A stretch of 64,000 bases of DNA. It comes from Typha latifolia (lineage: Eukaryota; Streptophyta; Magnoliopsida; Poales; Typhaceae). The position numbers were made by a program, and so were the translations under genes. Where the stretch lies: positions 15,427,501-15,491,500 of the forward strand of contig CM034102.1 in assembly GCA_019914945.1 (NCBI GenBank). The letters run 5' to 3'. The notes beneath the pieces were generated by a model. That model had not been told where the DNA came from, searched no databases, and saw only the letters and a program-made list of their open reading frames with translations. Shown in pieces: positions 52,058 through 64,000 of this stretch (within the stretch, counting starts at the first letter, position 1; every line of letters starts with the position of its first letter).

Positions 52058-52086
<29 letters not shown>
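52058..52086. repeat. (CT)n microsatellite in ankyrin-gene leader region
   Basis: About 14 CT units just upstream of the ankyrin start codon; reads (GA)n in the gene's sense. Confidence 0.9.
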
Positions 52087-52089
<3 letters not shown>

Positions 52090-53446
52090 TTAAGAGAAAT
52101 GATTCCTGTCACTTTCTCCCTCCGAATTATAATTTTCTTTTTCTATTAAATTTTTTTTACTACAATATTAATCTTAATATTTAGATGAATGCATCATCCA
52201 TTGCTACAATCCAACCATTTAGCTGTTTGAAAAGTATGGGAAGTACTCGTGTCGCACCCTCTCTATTTCATCGTCCTCATAGGAGCTATTGAAAAGTTTT
52301 ATGAGTACTTTATAATGCATTTTTAAATGCTACCAACGAGGTAAAAACAAAACATTCATCTACCTTATATCCTTTAATTACTATTATTCTTCTACCTCGT
52401 TACGATTATTACTAATTAAACCATTCATTCTTCCGTAATACACTCTAGATAATACAAACGTTCTTCAAACACTTTTTGATAATCTCGTGATTATCAATCA
52501 AGATGATACTGTGTCATATCATTCATTACCTCTGATGGTCGGTGAGAATCATCTTTGGGAATTTTCAAGAGGAAAAGACTACTTGGCCAAAAGGCTACTT
52601 TATTTAGGAAGACTTGGAAGTCAAGGTCTTGTGCAGGTAAACTGTGGACCAACTCTTGTCCTGCTAAAAAGTTTTGGGCCCACTTAGTTTGGGCTACTAA
52701 TTGATTAGCGCCGGCCCAACTCCTTCCAACATACCCAATTCAAATATCAAACTGGTAAATTCGCTCATAATCTCATATATAAAGAAAAGATTGTTAAAAA
52801 TCACATTGGAGATTTTGTTCTTGTTCTATTGTGAGAGAATATAAAATTGGGGAAACATGGCATATCCTAATATTTAAGTTAATTTTGGGTTCCACTATGC
52901 ATATATAATCCTACTAATGCTATGATTAGGCTTAATTTTGATTCAACACATTCCTCTCAAAGATTCAAATTTGTACAAATTTTGGTACCAATTATAAGAT
53001 GTCTCTTTAATTACCTAAAAATTCATGGCATCCGGATTCAAGCTCAAAAGATAATTGCAAGGGAAAATTCAATAAAATTCAAAGACACAAGACCACCTCA
53101 GAGTGTGACATCAAATCTACTACTTTGAGACATCATTATGATCCACAACTGGTTAAAAGCAAAGTCATATGACTCAGAATCCAACCAAATGAAAGGGTCT
53201 GGCCCACCATCACTACCAGATTTTTTTTTTTAATATTTTTTTCCATGTACTATTAGGCAATGCTTGATGAGTGACCCTCAATATATGCCGCATATTTTGT
53301 CAAAATAATTGTATATGAGTTTTGATCGAGATATTCTCCTGGTATGAATTTTAATTCGAATCATGCGTATAAAATGCTGGTTGTCAAAAATTAAGTTCAT
53401 TACCTCTGCAGTAATATTTAATTTAAGCAGGAGTAAACAAGGGGTC

Positions 53447-53452
53447 CACGTG
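53447..53452 (+). promoter_or_regulatory. G-box CACGTG upstream of glutamine synthetase
   Basis: Palindromic CACGTG within GTCCACGTGTC, 464 nt before the GS start codon. The core binds bZIP and bHLH factors. It sits in a short GC-rich island of the promoter, which is some support; the core alone also occurs by chance. Confidence 0.4.
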
Positions 53453-53808
53453 TCTTAGATTTACTGGGCCATATAACGCTGTTGCGCAGAGTGGGCCCCA
53501 GAGTTCGATTTGCGGTTCGCGGGACCCACCAGGCCGCAATAGGTGGACCGGCCGAGGCCAATGGCAGGTCTAGTTGAATCGGTGTCAGGCTTAATAAATT
53601 ATAGAATAGAATAATTTTATCTTATCTGGTAAAATAAATATTTTAGTAGGAAGGAACCAACCGTTTTAATATAAGCTTATCAGGATTAGTATTTCTGTTC
53701 ACAAATATAATCCAATTATTAATCATGTTACACTAATTCTGTCAAAATTAGTGCAAATTTGAATAAGGAAAAGATAAATAATCCACAATCCTTTGGTACA
53801 AACGTCGC

Positions 53809-53816
53809 TTATATAA
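53809..53816 (+). promoter_or_regulatory. TATA box of glutamine synthetase
   Basis: TTATATAAAC, 100 nt before the ATG at 53916, which places the transcript start around 53840 and gives a leader of about 75 nt. Confidence 0.6.
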
Positions 53817-53915
53817 ACGATCTCATCCCTTCTCATCATCTATAAACCAATATCATTTGGGTCTACGATTAAGATAGGGTTGGTGCTTGCTTCTCTTCCT
53901 GCCTCGTTCGCATCC

Positions 53916-57275
<3,360 letters not shown>

Positions 57276-57313
57276 GTCTTGAAATCAGTCGGTTTTTCGT
57301 ATCAGATCTTCTC

Positions 57314-57319
57314 AATAAA
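57314..57319 (+). promoter_or_regulatory. AATAAA poly(A) signal of glutamine synthetase
   Basis: AATAAA, 39 nt after the GS stop codon. This is close for a plant transcript; a further AATAAA-like motif at about 57445 may be the one used. Confidence 0.4.
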
Positions 57320-58079
57320 TTATGCAGACTCATCTCTTCAGATGTCATCCTAATTTAACTTTACTGCTTAATTAGTGGCTAGGGAGCTCCAAGTTATTAT
57401 TGACTTATCCCTTTGTTGGTTTCACAGTATTTTCAGTATTAATTAATAAACAGATAGTAACACTGTTCGAGTATTATGTCTCATTGGCATCATCCTATTT
57501 TTATCTTCTTATATTGTTACCTTTGCATGACATTGTTTCAGTATGGCTCGCTTAATTTTAAGATAAGCTCCAATTGCTCAAAAAGTGCACATCATTGAGG
57601 AAGATTTTGGAACCTAAGGTCCTCCAGGGCTTTCACATATTAATCTATCTTGGGACTACCGTTGTAAACTTGTCAAGGCTAGCAGCAGAAACAATTCTTC
57701 CTCATATACATTAACTAGATGTCTTGTATGTCTAAAGAAAGTTTTCTCGCAATCTACCCTGTCCTACAGAGGAACGGCAAATGGGATAGTGTCTCCTAGA
57801 ATGTAAGGTTGAGACAGGTAACCATCTATCTTCTTCTTATGAATGGAAGATACAAGTACTCATAGTTAAAAGTTCAGTTGTTCATTGAACTGGCTGCCCT
57901 GATGTAATTGTTACAAACTCTAGAAGATAACCAAAACATATGATTATTGCTCTATAAGGTAAGAATAAGTCAATCTCCAATTTGCTTAGTTGTTCCTATC
58001 AATTTATGCTCTCTTAATATCATTACACTATAACCCGTACAATTTATATTTGTAACTTGAATCCCTAAAGTTGTTTCTA

Positions 58080-58390
58080 AGGTTGTAAAATAGGATCTTT
58101 GGCTCATGAGCTGCTTAAGCTGAGCTTGAGTTCAATTTCTAAGCTCATTTAATAAACGAGCCAAGCTCGAGCTGACGGTGCTCGAGCAAGCTCGAATTGG
58201 CTTGTGTGTGTGTATATATATAAAACCATCACTTAGCATATTAGGTTCAGTGCTCAACCAGTCAATTTTGAGCTGGCTCAGTTTAGGCTGAGTCGAGCTT
58301 GAGCCCTATCTTGGTCGGCTTGGTTTAAGCTCGAGTTGTGCCAATTGCAATTCATGCTGAGCCAAGCCCAACTCAGCTCGACTAATGAAA
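58080..58390. repeat. dispersed repeat rich in AGCTCGAG-type palindromes
   Basis: Within about 300 nt there are repeated GAGCTTGAG, AAGCTCGAGCT, GTGCTCGAGCAAGCTCGA, GGCTGAGTCGAGCTTGAGC and GCTCGAGTTG motifs, separated by a (TG)(TA) tract near 58203-58220. A stretch of similar wording lies at 35990-36130. Such sequence is familiar from plant MITE- or LTR-derived repeats, but I cannot mark the ends. Confidence 0.45.
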
Positions 58391-58810
58391 AGGTAGTCAA
58401 TATTATCCTTGCAACAACATGAAAAGCAAGCAAGAAGAAGGGCCATAGCATTTCACAATTTTGCAATTAGTTAACCTTGCAGGTGCCAAAAGAAATTCTC
58501 AACAGATTTATGTAAACTTCAGTAAATGACATTTCATTAAGGAATTCTTCAGTAATACGAGGGAACACATAAACTCTTCTAGTCCAGTAAATAACATTTT
58601 ACAATTACAGTTACAGAAATTATAATTAGAATCAGCAAACTAGTTGTTTCTTTCTACCAAAAAAAAAAAAAAAAAAAACAGTTGTTTCTATGTGTTTATG
58701 TTAATGGATACAAAAATTGCTGCATACTTACAGATTTCTTAACAGGATCCAGCACTGAAAACTTGGTAGCCCATCACTGGTTCTTAATTTGAGTGGAAGC
58801 ACAAGAATAG

Positions 58811-59686
58811 TTAAATAGATAGACCATTCTGGACACTTGTTTCAGATAACTTGAATAGACTCTCTGGTTGTCTCCTCTCTGCTTCAAATCTCAATAGAAA
58901 CCATTGTAAAGACTCAATAACTTGCTGGTCATACAACTGCTTCTGCTCGGCGATTTCGCGATACTGACGAGCCTCTCTTTCTATCAATGCTTTCTCACTT
59001 TGAAGAGTTAGTATCTTCGCCATCGCCTCATCAGCAGCAGAAGAAGATGCTTTTCTTTCTTTCTCTACCTCTATGAAAGCTGCTTCGCGGAGCCTTCTCT
59101 CCTTTTTAATCTTCTTTCTCAGTAACATTATGTAATCTTCCTCATCTTCATCAGACTCTTCGTCTTCCTCTGTCTCTCTATCTCCTTCTTTTTCTCCAAA
59201 TTCATGCAGAAATTCTTTCCACCTTACCATACTGATGTAATTTCTAGTTCCTAATTTACATGAACGCTCCAAGTTTCCCTTCAAACTTCCACATTGGCAA
59301 ACCTGCCAAGATGGAATCTTGGAACCACAGGAAGCACAAGGAACACCATTCATAGACAACCCACTAAGTCGATTGATCGGTACCTTGCTCAATTGCGAAA
59401 GAAGCCCCTCAAGCTCACGACATTTCTGGGCAAGAGACCACACTTTGAAACCCAAAAACAACAGAGGCAAAAACACAAACAGATTGTAAACAGACATACA
59501 AGGGAGGAAACTAAGTCCGAAATCGCACTCCTTCGCAATGCAAGAGCCCCAGAGAAGAGCGAAGAAGCCAAACGAGAATCCAAGACAAATCTGTATGTGG
59601 GCCTTGCCCCCACAACAAATCCCATTCAACCAAAACCTCAAATTCTTGAAACACAACCGAGGTACGAAGCGAAACCATCGAAGCAT
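58811..59686 (-). CDS. FLOURY1-like protein with GTD-binding (DUF593) coiled coil
   Basis: A single exon of 876 nt, 291 residues. Two hydrophobic segments near the N-terminus (about 30-55, CLGFSFGFFALLWGSCIA; about 58-82, LFVFLPLLFLGFKVW), then a Cys cluster PCASCGSKIPSWQVCQC, an acidic stretch (TEEDEESDEDEED), and a GTD-binding/DUF593 coiled coil at about 180-275 (MLLRKKIKKERRLREAA, EVEKERKASSSAADEAMAKI, REARQYREIAEQKQLYDQQV). Maize FLOURY1 is a DUF593 membrane protein of ER protein bodies of about 300 residues that binds zeins; size, topology and domain fit. Other DUF593 proteins bind myosin XI and are longer, so the FLOURY1 type is preferred. Confidence 0.82.
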   Translation of the reverse strand: MLRWFRFVPRLCFKNLRFWLNGICCGGKAHIQICLGFSFGFFALLWGSCIAKECDFGLSFLPCMSVYNLFVFLPLLFLGFKVWSLAQKCRELEGLLSQLSKVPINRLSGLSMNGVPCASCGSKIPSWQVCQCGSLKGNLERSCKLGTRNYISMVRWKEFLHEFGEKEGDRETEEDEESDEDEEDYIMLLRKKIKKERRLREAAFIEVEKERKASSSAADEAMAKILTLQSEKALIEREARQYREIAEQKQLYDQQVIESLQWFLLRFEAERRQPESLFKLSETSVQNGLSI

Positions 59687-60657
59687 GGCGAAAAGGCACT
59701 GCCTTGTCTCTTCCCTCCCCTGTTTCTACTCCATTCCCAGGAGATCACTTGGCAAGATAACGTTATCTATCCACGCGAGGAGTACGTGTGCTTGGCATAG
59801 CAAAACGATTGCGGCTTTAGAGAGAGATGTAGAGGGAGAGAAGCAAGCGTTGGAAATGGAGGAGGGAGACAAGGCGACTTAGGAGGCATTTCCAAAGATA
59901 TCGCCTTGGATCAGGGAAGATTTTAGAGAGGCGTGTCTGATGTGACGTGTGTGAACGTGAGTAGATACATTGTACGTGGGAAGAGGTTAGTAATGAAGCA
60001 AATCGATTTTGTAATAACAACCAATTAACTGATCCCGAGCCAACCAGGTTTTAACGTACCGATAACTATAGTTTTATATTTTATATTCTATATTCTATAT
60101 TCTAATATTCTTCTTTCACTCCTGACATGAAAGATTTTTTTAACAAAAAAATCACATCCAAGATTGAAATATATTCCCAACCACTTGTATCAAAGTTGAA
60201 AAGTATAAAGAAGAAGGCTTTTTTCTAAAGAAATCTGATAAAGTGGGGGGCAAAATTAATTACTCGATGTAGAAGATTTTTAAAGAGAAATAAAACCTTA
60301 ATGACATTGCAATTAAATCAATTCTTGTTGGGATTTGAACAAAGAAACAGTTACATAATATGAGTCATTCAAATTATTTTAAGTATTATCTCGTTAGCAA
60401 TACTATGTCGAGTTTTACAGATGAAGATCTGAATAAATAACATAATACAACATCATCAGATGTTTTGGGTTGAATTATTACATTGGACAGCATACTTATG
60501 TTGACTCTTTTTTTTCCAGCAGAGAGATATGTCTGAGCAAAAAAAACTAATAATTTCAGGTAGTGCATAGATCAGTTTATTTTCGTCCTCGTTGACACTT
60601 TGTTTACGTTGCTCAATTTCCAATCTTCCACCCATAGCTCTCTGTCTCTATGCAAAT
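59687..60657. other. intergenic, no gene seen
   Basis: Upstream region of the FLOURY1-like gene and the 3' region of the water dikinase. An imperfect ATATTCTATATTCTATATTCTA tandem of about 10 nt units lies near 60080-60105. AT-rich otherwise. Confidence 0.6.
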
Positions 60658-63477
60658 CTACACTTGAGGCCTTGTTTGAACTACATAAATCTCCCCATCC
60701 TTCACTACGCCCTCTATATCTTGTGCAGAACCATAAATACCTTCGATGATCTTTCCAGCTTCTGCAATCCTCTGAAATACTGACTGCTGGAAACCTTTGT
60801 CATGGATAAGACGGTCTCTCGAGTAGTCCAGGACTACCAGCTCCATATCATCCATGGTTTCGCTGCCATGCATTACAACGAGGAACTCGAGATGTTAATG
60901 GAGAAGTCTGAAGACATACATAGAATACAGAAAAATTGACAGAATATACATGTAAAAAGATAACAAACCTGTCATAAAGTCCTGCTCCTGCATATCCTTT
61001 CAAATCTTCCCCATTAGAGTCGGATCTGAATATAAGGGACTTCTTGATGTACATCCCTATGTTTTTGCTTGGATAACTAATTATCTGGAAGAAAAGCTTC
61101 TATTAGAGTGAGATAACATAGAATTATTTGAAGAGGTTATTGATGTATGTAATAGAAGTGACATGAAAACTTTGAAGTGTTAAATAGTGCCAGATGGAAT
61201 CTGCTTTACTGTTGACAAAAAAGTGTTTATGGAATATTACACTGAAAAAAAAGTTCTTTTAATGAATGCTTGGATGCAAATGCATTATGCTGATGAATTT
61301 GGTCTACCAAAATATCTCTGGCACCCCACAAGAAGCAATTTTCTTCCCTCTATTATGGGGGATAAACATCAAAATAAGTTCTCTTTTCTACCAGCTTGCT
61401 AGAATTCTTTATTCTGAATTTTAGTAAGATCCAACAGCATAACATATACTCTACTTACTCCAGCAATTTATCAAAAATATATCGGGCCATTAACTATTGC
61501 AGCGATTTATCATTTGAGCCATGTGGTAGAGAGACACTTCTACACAAAACTGTTGCCTAACAAACAGCTGATAATGCTACTTTAGCATAGTTTAAGTGTA
61601 CATATGAGTCTAACACGCGCATGCAATACATACTATTCCAACTTTATTTTAGAGTATGAGCCCACAATCCTCTATACTTCTAGATGTTCTATTTTTCTAT
61701 ATTTCCAAATTTTGGACTTCACGAATGCTGGACTGAGCCTGCGCATCCCAAGCAACTGGACGCATCTATTTAACTGTCCATTTTACATCCCATCCACATA
61801 TGAGATGTGTTAATACCTCTCCTTTGCATGGTTATTTGGCATGATTGATGTCCTTAAGTTCAATTTTCTTCTAGTATGGTCTTGTCAAAGTAATTATTTT
61901 TTATTTCACAATCTTGTTTAATTCATCCTCATATTTCTGTGTAATATCCTGTAAGTCCAAGAAATGGAACTGGCGGTAAAGTTAAGATGGTTTACTATGT
62001 AGAGAATCTCCTGTCTTTGTTATCTCCTGTCTTTGTTCCTTCATCATCACAGTTAAAAATTGTTTTACATTTATCACATCAATTTTTGAGAAGTTACAAT
62101 CTCACCAGAGGGGATTAAAGTTCTAGGAATAAAATGTCACCTGGTAATATGCTTGTTCGGTATAATCTTAAGAAGGTTCTCATCATCAGCCTAGGAAAAA
62201 AATTATGGGCATTACATGCAATTCTCTGAGATTTACAGGTCTGTAGGATCCTTTAACTTCAATATCAGTAGCTTGTTCCAAGTTCCAGTTAAAAATGCTA
62301 CTAACGGTTAGCCTATGGAAACAGATTAAGAATTGACTATCTACAATGTTAAGAGTACAGTAACTACAATGATGCTTCTTAATGAACCTCAATTACATTA
62401 CGTTATCACTGAGCATTGCATGATTTTCAAACCATGCATTTCTCAAAGCAAGATAAGCAACGACTAAAACTATAATTGTTAGGCTGTTAGAGCATTAAGT
62501 TTGATGTACTATAGATGCCTTACAATAGGAGATCCTAGTGCAGACTTTTTGGTGATAAAGCTCATTGCTCGTCCTGGATAGGCACCAACTAGAGTTTCTC
62601 CCAGCCCCTTCACAACCTGATTTTTCAACAAAAGGATACATAATAAACTGCTGTTCTAAGATATGATTTGGCATGTTGCACTTAATGCTTACCTCTGTAT
62701 AAATCTCAGAGGAGTTTCCTGACAAGGGATTCCTTGTGTGGCTAACAAAAGCATAGTCAGCACCAATAACTTCTTGAACCAACACGGCCATACAGAGATC
62801 ATCATGATTCAGTTTAGCTTTTCTGCAGCTGATATAAGCTCTTTCATTCCATTTTGAAGCCCACACCTGAAAAGTATCAGGTTAATCACCAACTAAACAT
62901 CAAGTTTATAAAAATATATTAGTTTGTCAAATCTTCCACCATGATGATCTACTACACACTTATACTCTTTTTGTTTAGCTACATTTATATGGGAATTGAT
63001 CATTTCTATACTTTATACACACTAATATCTGAAGCTCCTAGGCTACCTCCATAGTTCCATTAAAGAGAGTAAGAGACTACCATGAAATGAGAACATGACC
63101 AAGGAAAACATGGAAGAATATGCTTTTAAAGAATAAATAACATATGCCTATATGTGGCATATAGTTTTCTTTGTGATTAATCAATTATTAAGAAGAAATA
63201 AAGGGCTAAAAACTTTATTGTGAGCAGCTATTTGACCAAAGCCATATAAGTATATTAGTGCCAAAAGTTCAACACTAAAAGGATATAAATAATGATGGGA
63301 AGTCTTGACATTCAACCCTTACATACAAATATGATATCAAGATAATATTCTAGTAAAAAATGATGCTTTTGAAGAGACCTTTTTTATTGCTTGCCATGCT
63401 TGATTCCACCTTCCTTCACCCTCGTCACCAGGCCAGGACAGCTTTGAGCTTTTCATCTTGTATTTAAGCTCATTCAG
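60658..63477 (-). CDS. GWD: alpha-glucan water dikinase, C-terminal part (continues past right edge)
   Basis: Five exons seen, in order: 63379-63477, 62693-62866, 62524-62616, 60969-61084, 60658-60862; about 228 residues to the stop, phases agree. GWD adds the beta-phosphate of ATP to starch glucose and starts starch breakdown in plastids. Seen: MKSSKLSWPGDEGEGRW; VWASKWNERAYISCRKAKL; MAVLVQEVIGADYAFVSHT; VVKGLGETLVGAYPGRAMSF; IFRSDSNGEDLKGYAGAGLY; QDIEGVVKDGEIYVVQTRPQ. These form the PPDK-like ATP-binding domain. The catalytic His domain and carbohydrate-binding modules are to the right of the window, so the gene is not shown to be complete. Residues such as AYISCRKAKL look GWD1-like and SDSNGEDLKGYAGAGLY GWD2-like; I do not choose. 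The 61084 exon starts IISYPSK after ATT|GTAAGG, a clean phase-0 join. Confidence 0.93.
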
Positions 63478-63719
63478 CTATAATAGAAGTTAGCAAATTA
63501 TCAATAATAACTAGATATGCACTATCTTAAGTTTCACTTGGAACATATCCAGAAAATGTTTAAGCATGAAAATCTGTCATAATCGGATTTCCATCTCAAT
63601 TCCTTGATAAGTCTAATTAGTTACTGTCATTAGAACAAATTGAGTCACCCGAAAAGATGCATATTTCCAATATTAACATGTATCGACATGATCAGAGGGA
63701 GAGGAAAAAAATCATGCAT

Positions 63720-64000
63720 ATTTCTTGTTCCAACTTTTTCTCTCTCGGTCTCTCTTCTTCCCTCTCCCTCTTACTGCTGCAGTCCTACTCTCAAGCATGA
63801 TTTTTTTATTTTTTTCTCCATTTCTTCTTTCTCTATCTATCATATTCTCTTTTCACTCTTCCACAACCCAACTCCCAAGCATGATTTTTTTCCTCCATTT
63901 CTTCTCTCTCCCCTTCTCTTCCCCCCTCTCTCATTCTCTCTTCTTCACTCTACCTCTTATTCGCAGCCCAGCATAGTTTTTATTTTTTATTTTTTCTTCA
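63720..64000. repeat. pyrimidine-rich repeat, partial, in GWD intron
   Basis: Tandem-like units such as TTCCCTCTCCCTCTTACTGCTGCA, AAGCATGATTTTTTT and CTCCATTTCTTC repeat up to the right edge. The first unit matches the pyrimidine tract inside the hAT-like element at about 17940-18120 (CCCTCTCCCTCTTACTGC). It lies upstream of the first GWD exon seen, so it is probably intronic. Confidence 0.7.

Larger units (their letters stand above)
52012..53915. other. shared upstream region of divergent ankyrin and GS genes
   Basis: A (CT)n tract at 52058-52086 lies 47 nt from the ankyrin ATG, so it is probably in that gene's 5' UTR. The centre is AT-rich. From about 53440 to 53570 it becomes GC-rich (GGGTCCACGTG, GGGCCCCAG, CGGGACCCACC). 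A TATA box and G-box upstream of glutamine synthetase are listed separately. No gene is seen. Confidence 0.6.
57276..58810. other. intergenic between convergent GS and FLOURY1-like genes
   Basis: 3' UTR of GS on the left. 58080-58390 carries a repeat rich in CTCGAG/GAGCTTGAG motifs, listed separately. Poly(A) runs near 58662-58679. No coding seen. Confidence 0.55.

Noticed and set aside
53880..53915. N-terminal extension of glutamine synthetase
   Set aside because: The extension begins at TTG; cytosolic GS starts at the ATG at 53916.
59294..59800. 168-codon + strand frame
   Set aside because: Antisense shadow of the FLOURY1-like exon.
62186..62392. Short minus-strand frame in the GWD region
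   Set aside because: Exons at 62524 and 61084 join in phase without it, so it is intronic.

Overview
The window is plant nuclear DNA. It is AT-rich and intergene-rich, has many GT-AG introns, is full of (GA)n and (TA)n microsatellites, and carries a land-plant gene set. Details such as a KANADI with a poly-His stretch, a FLOURY1-type protein and a clade IIIB XTH suggest an angiosperm, and the look of the sequence fits a monocot such as a palm. That placement is inference and was not tested. Exons of every multi-exon gene were joined by hand at GT/AG sites. Each complete model keeps its phase through all junctions and ends at a stop: IP5P9-like 400 aa, LDIP-like 217 aa, KANADI 343 aa, actin 377 aa, XTH 337 aa, RING E3 349 aa, ankyrin-TM 523 aa, cytosolic glutamine synthetase 356 aa and FLOURY1-like 291 aa.

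Layout from left to right. 1-1009 is the end of a hAT-type transposon (BED zinc finger, minus strand), apparently inserted in an intron of a plastid glucose-transporter-like gene whose last exon lies at 1969-2166 (+). 7619-9978 (-) is a type I inositol polyphosphate 5-phosphatase most like Arabidopsis IP5P9. The 6.6 kb after it holds a probable solo Copia LTR and an exact 94-bp tandem duplication. 16592-20603 (-) is a small membrane protein resembling the lipid-droplet protein LDIP, with a short hAT-like element in its second intron and three ACGT boxes just upstream. 22154-25686 (-) is a KANADI GARP transcription factor. 25.7-32.4 kb is gene-poor and rich in microsatellites.

32394-34892 (-) is an actin with a leader intron. 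37897-39716 (-) is a xyloglucan endotransglucosylase/hydrolase. 43900-47566 (+) is a membrane RING-H2 ubiquitin ligase, convergent with 48991-52011 (-), an ankyrin-repeat protein with four membrane segments. 53916-57275 (+) is cytosolic glutamine synthetase in 13 exons, convergent with 58811-59686 (-), a single-exon FLOURY1-like protein. 60658-63477 (-) is the C-terminal end of an alpha-glucan water dikinase that continues past the right edge.

The genes are separate transcription units with no operon or pathway cluster. I saw no previously undescribed system. The points most worth a second look are the two hAT-like elements with related ends, the hand-built LDIP-like gene with its ACGT cluster, the probable solo LTR, the exact tandem duplication, and an unassigned ORF at 31327-31530.
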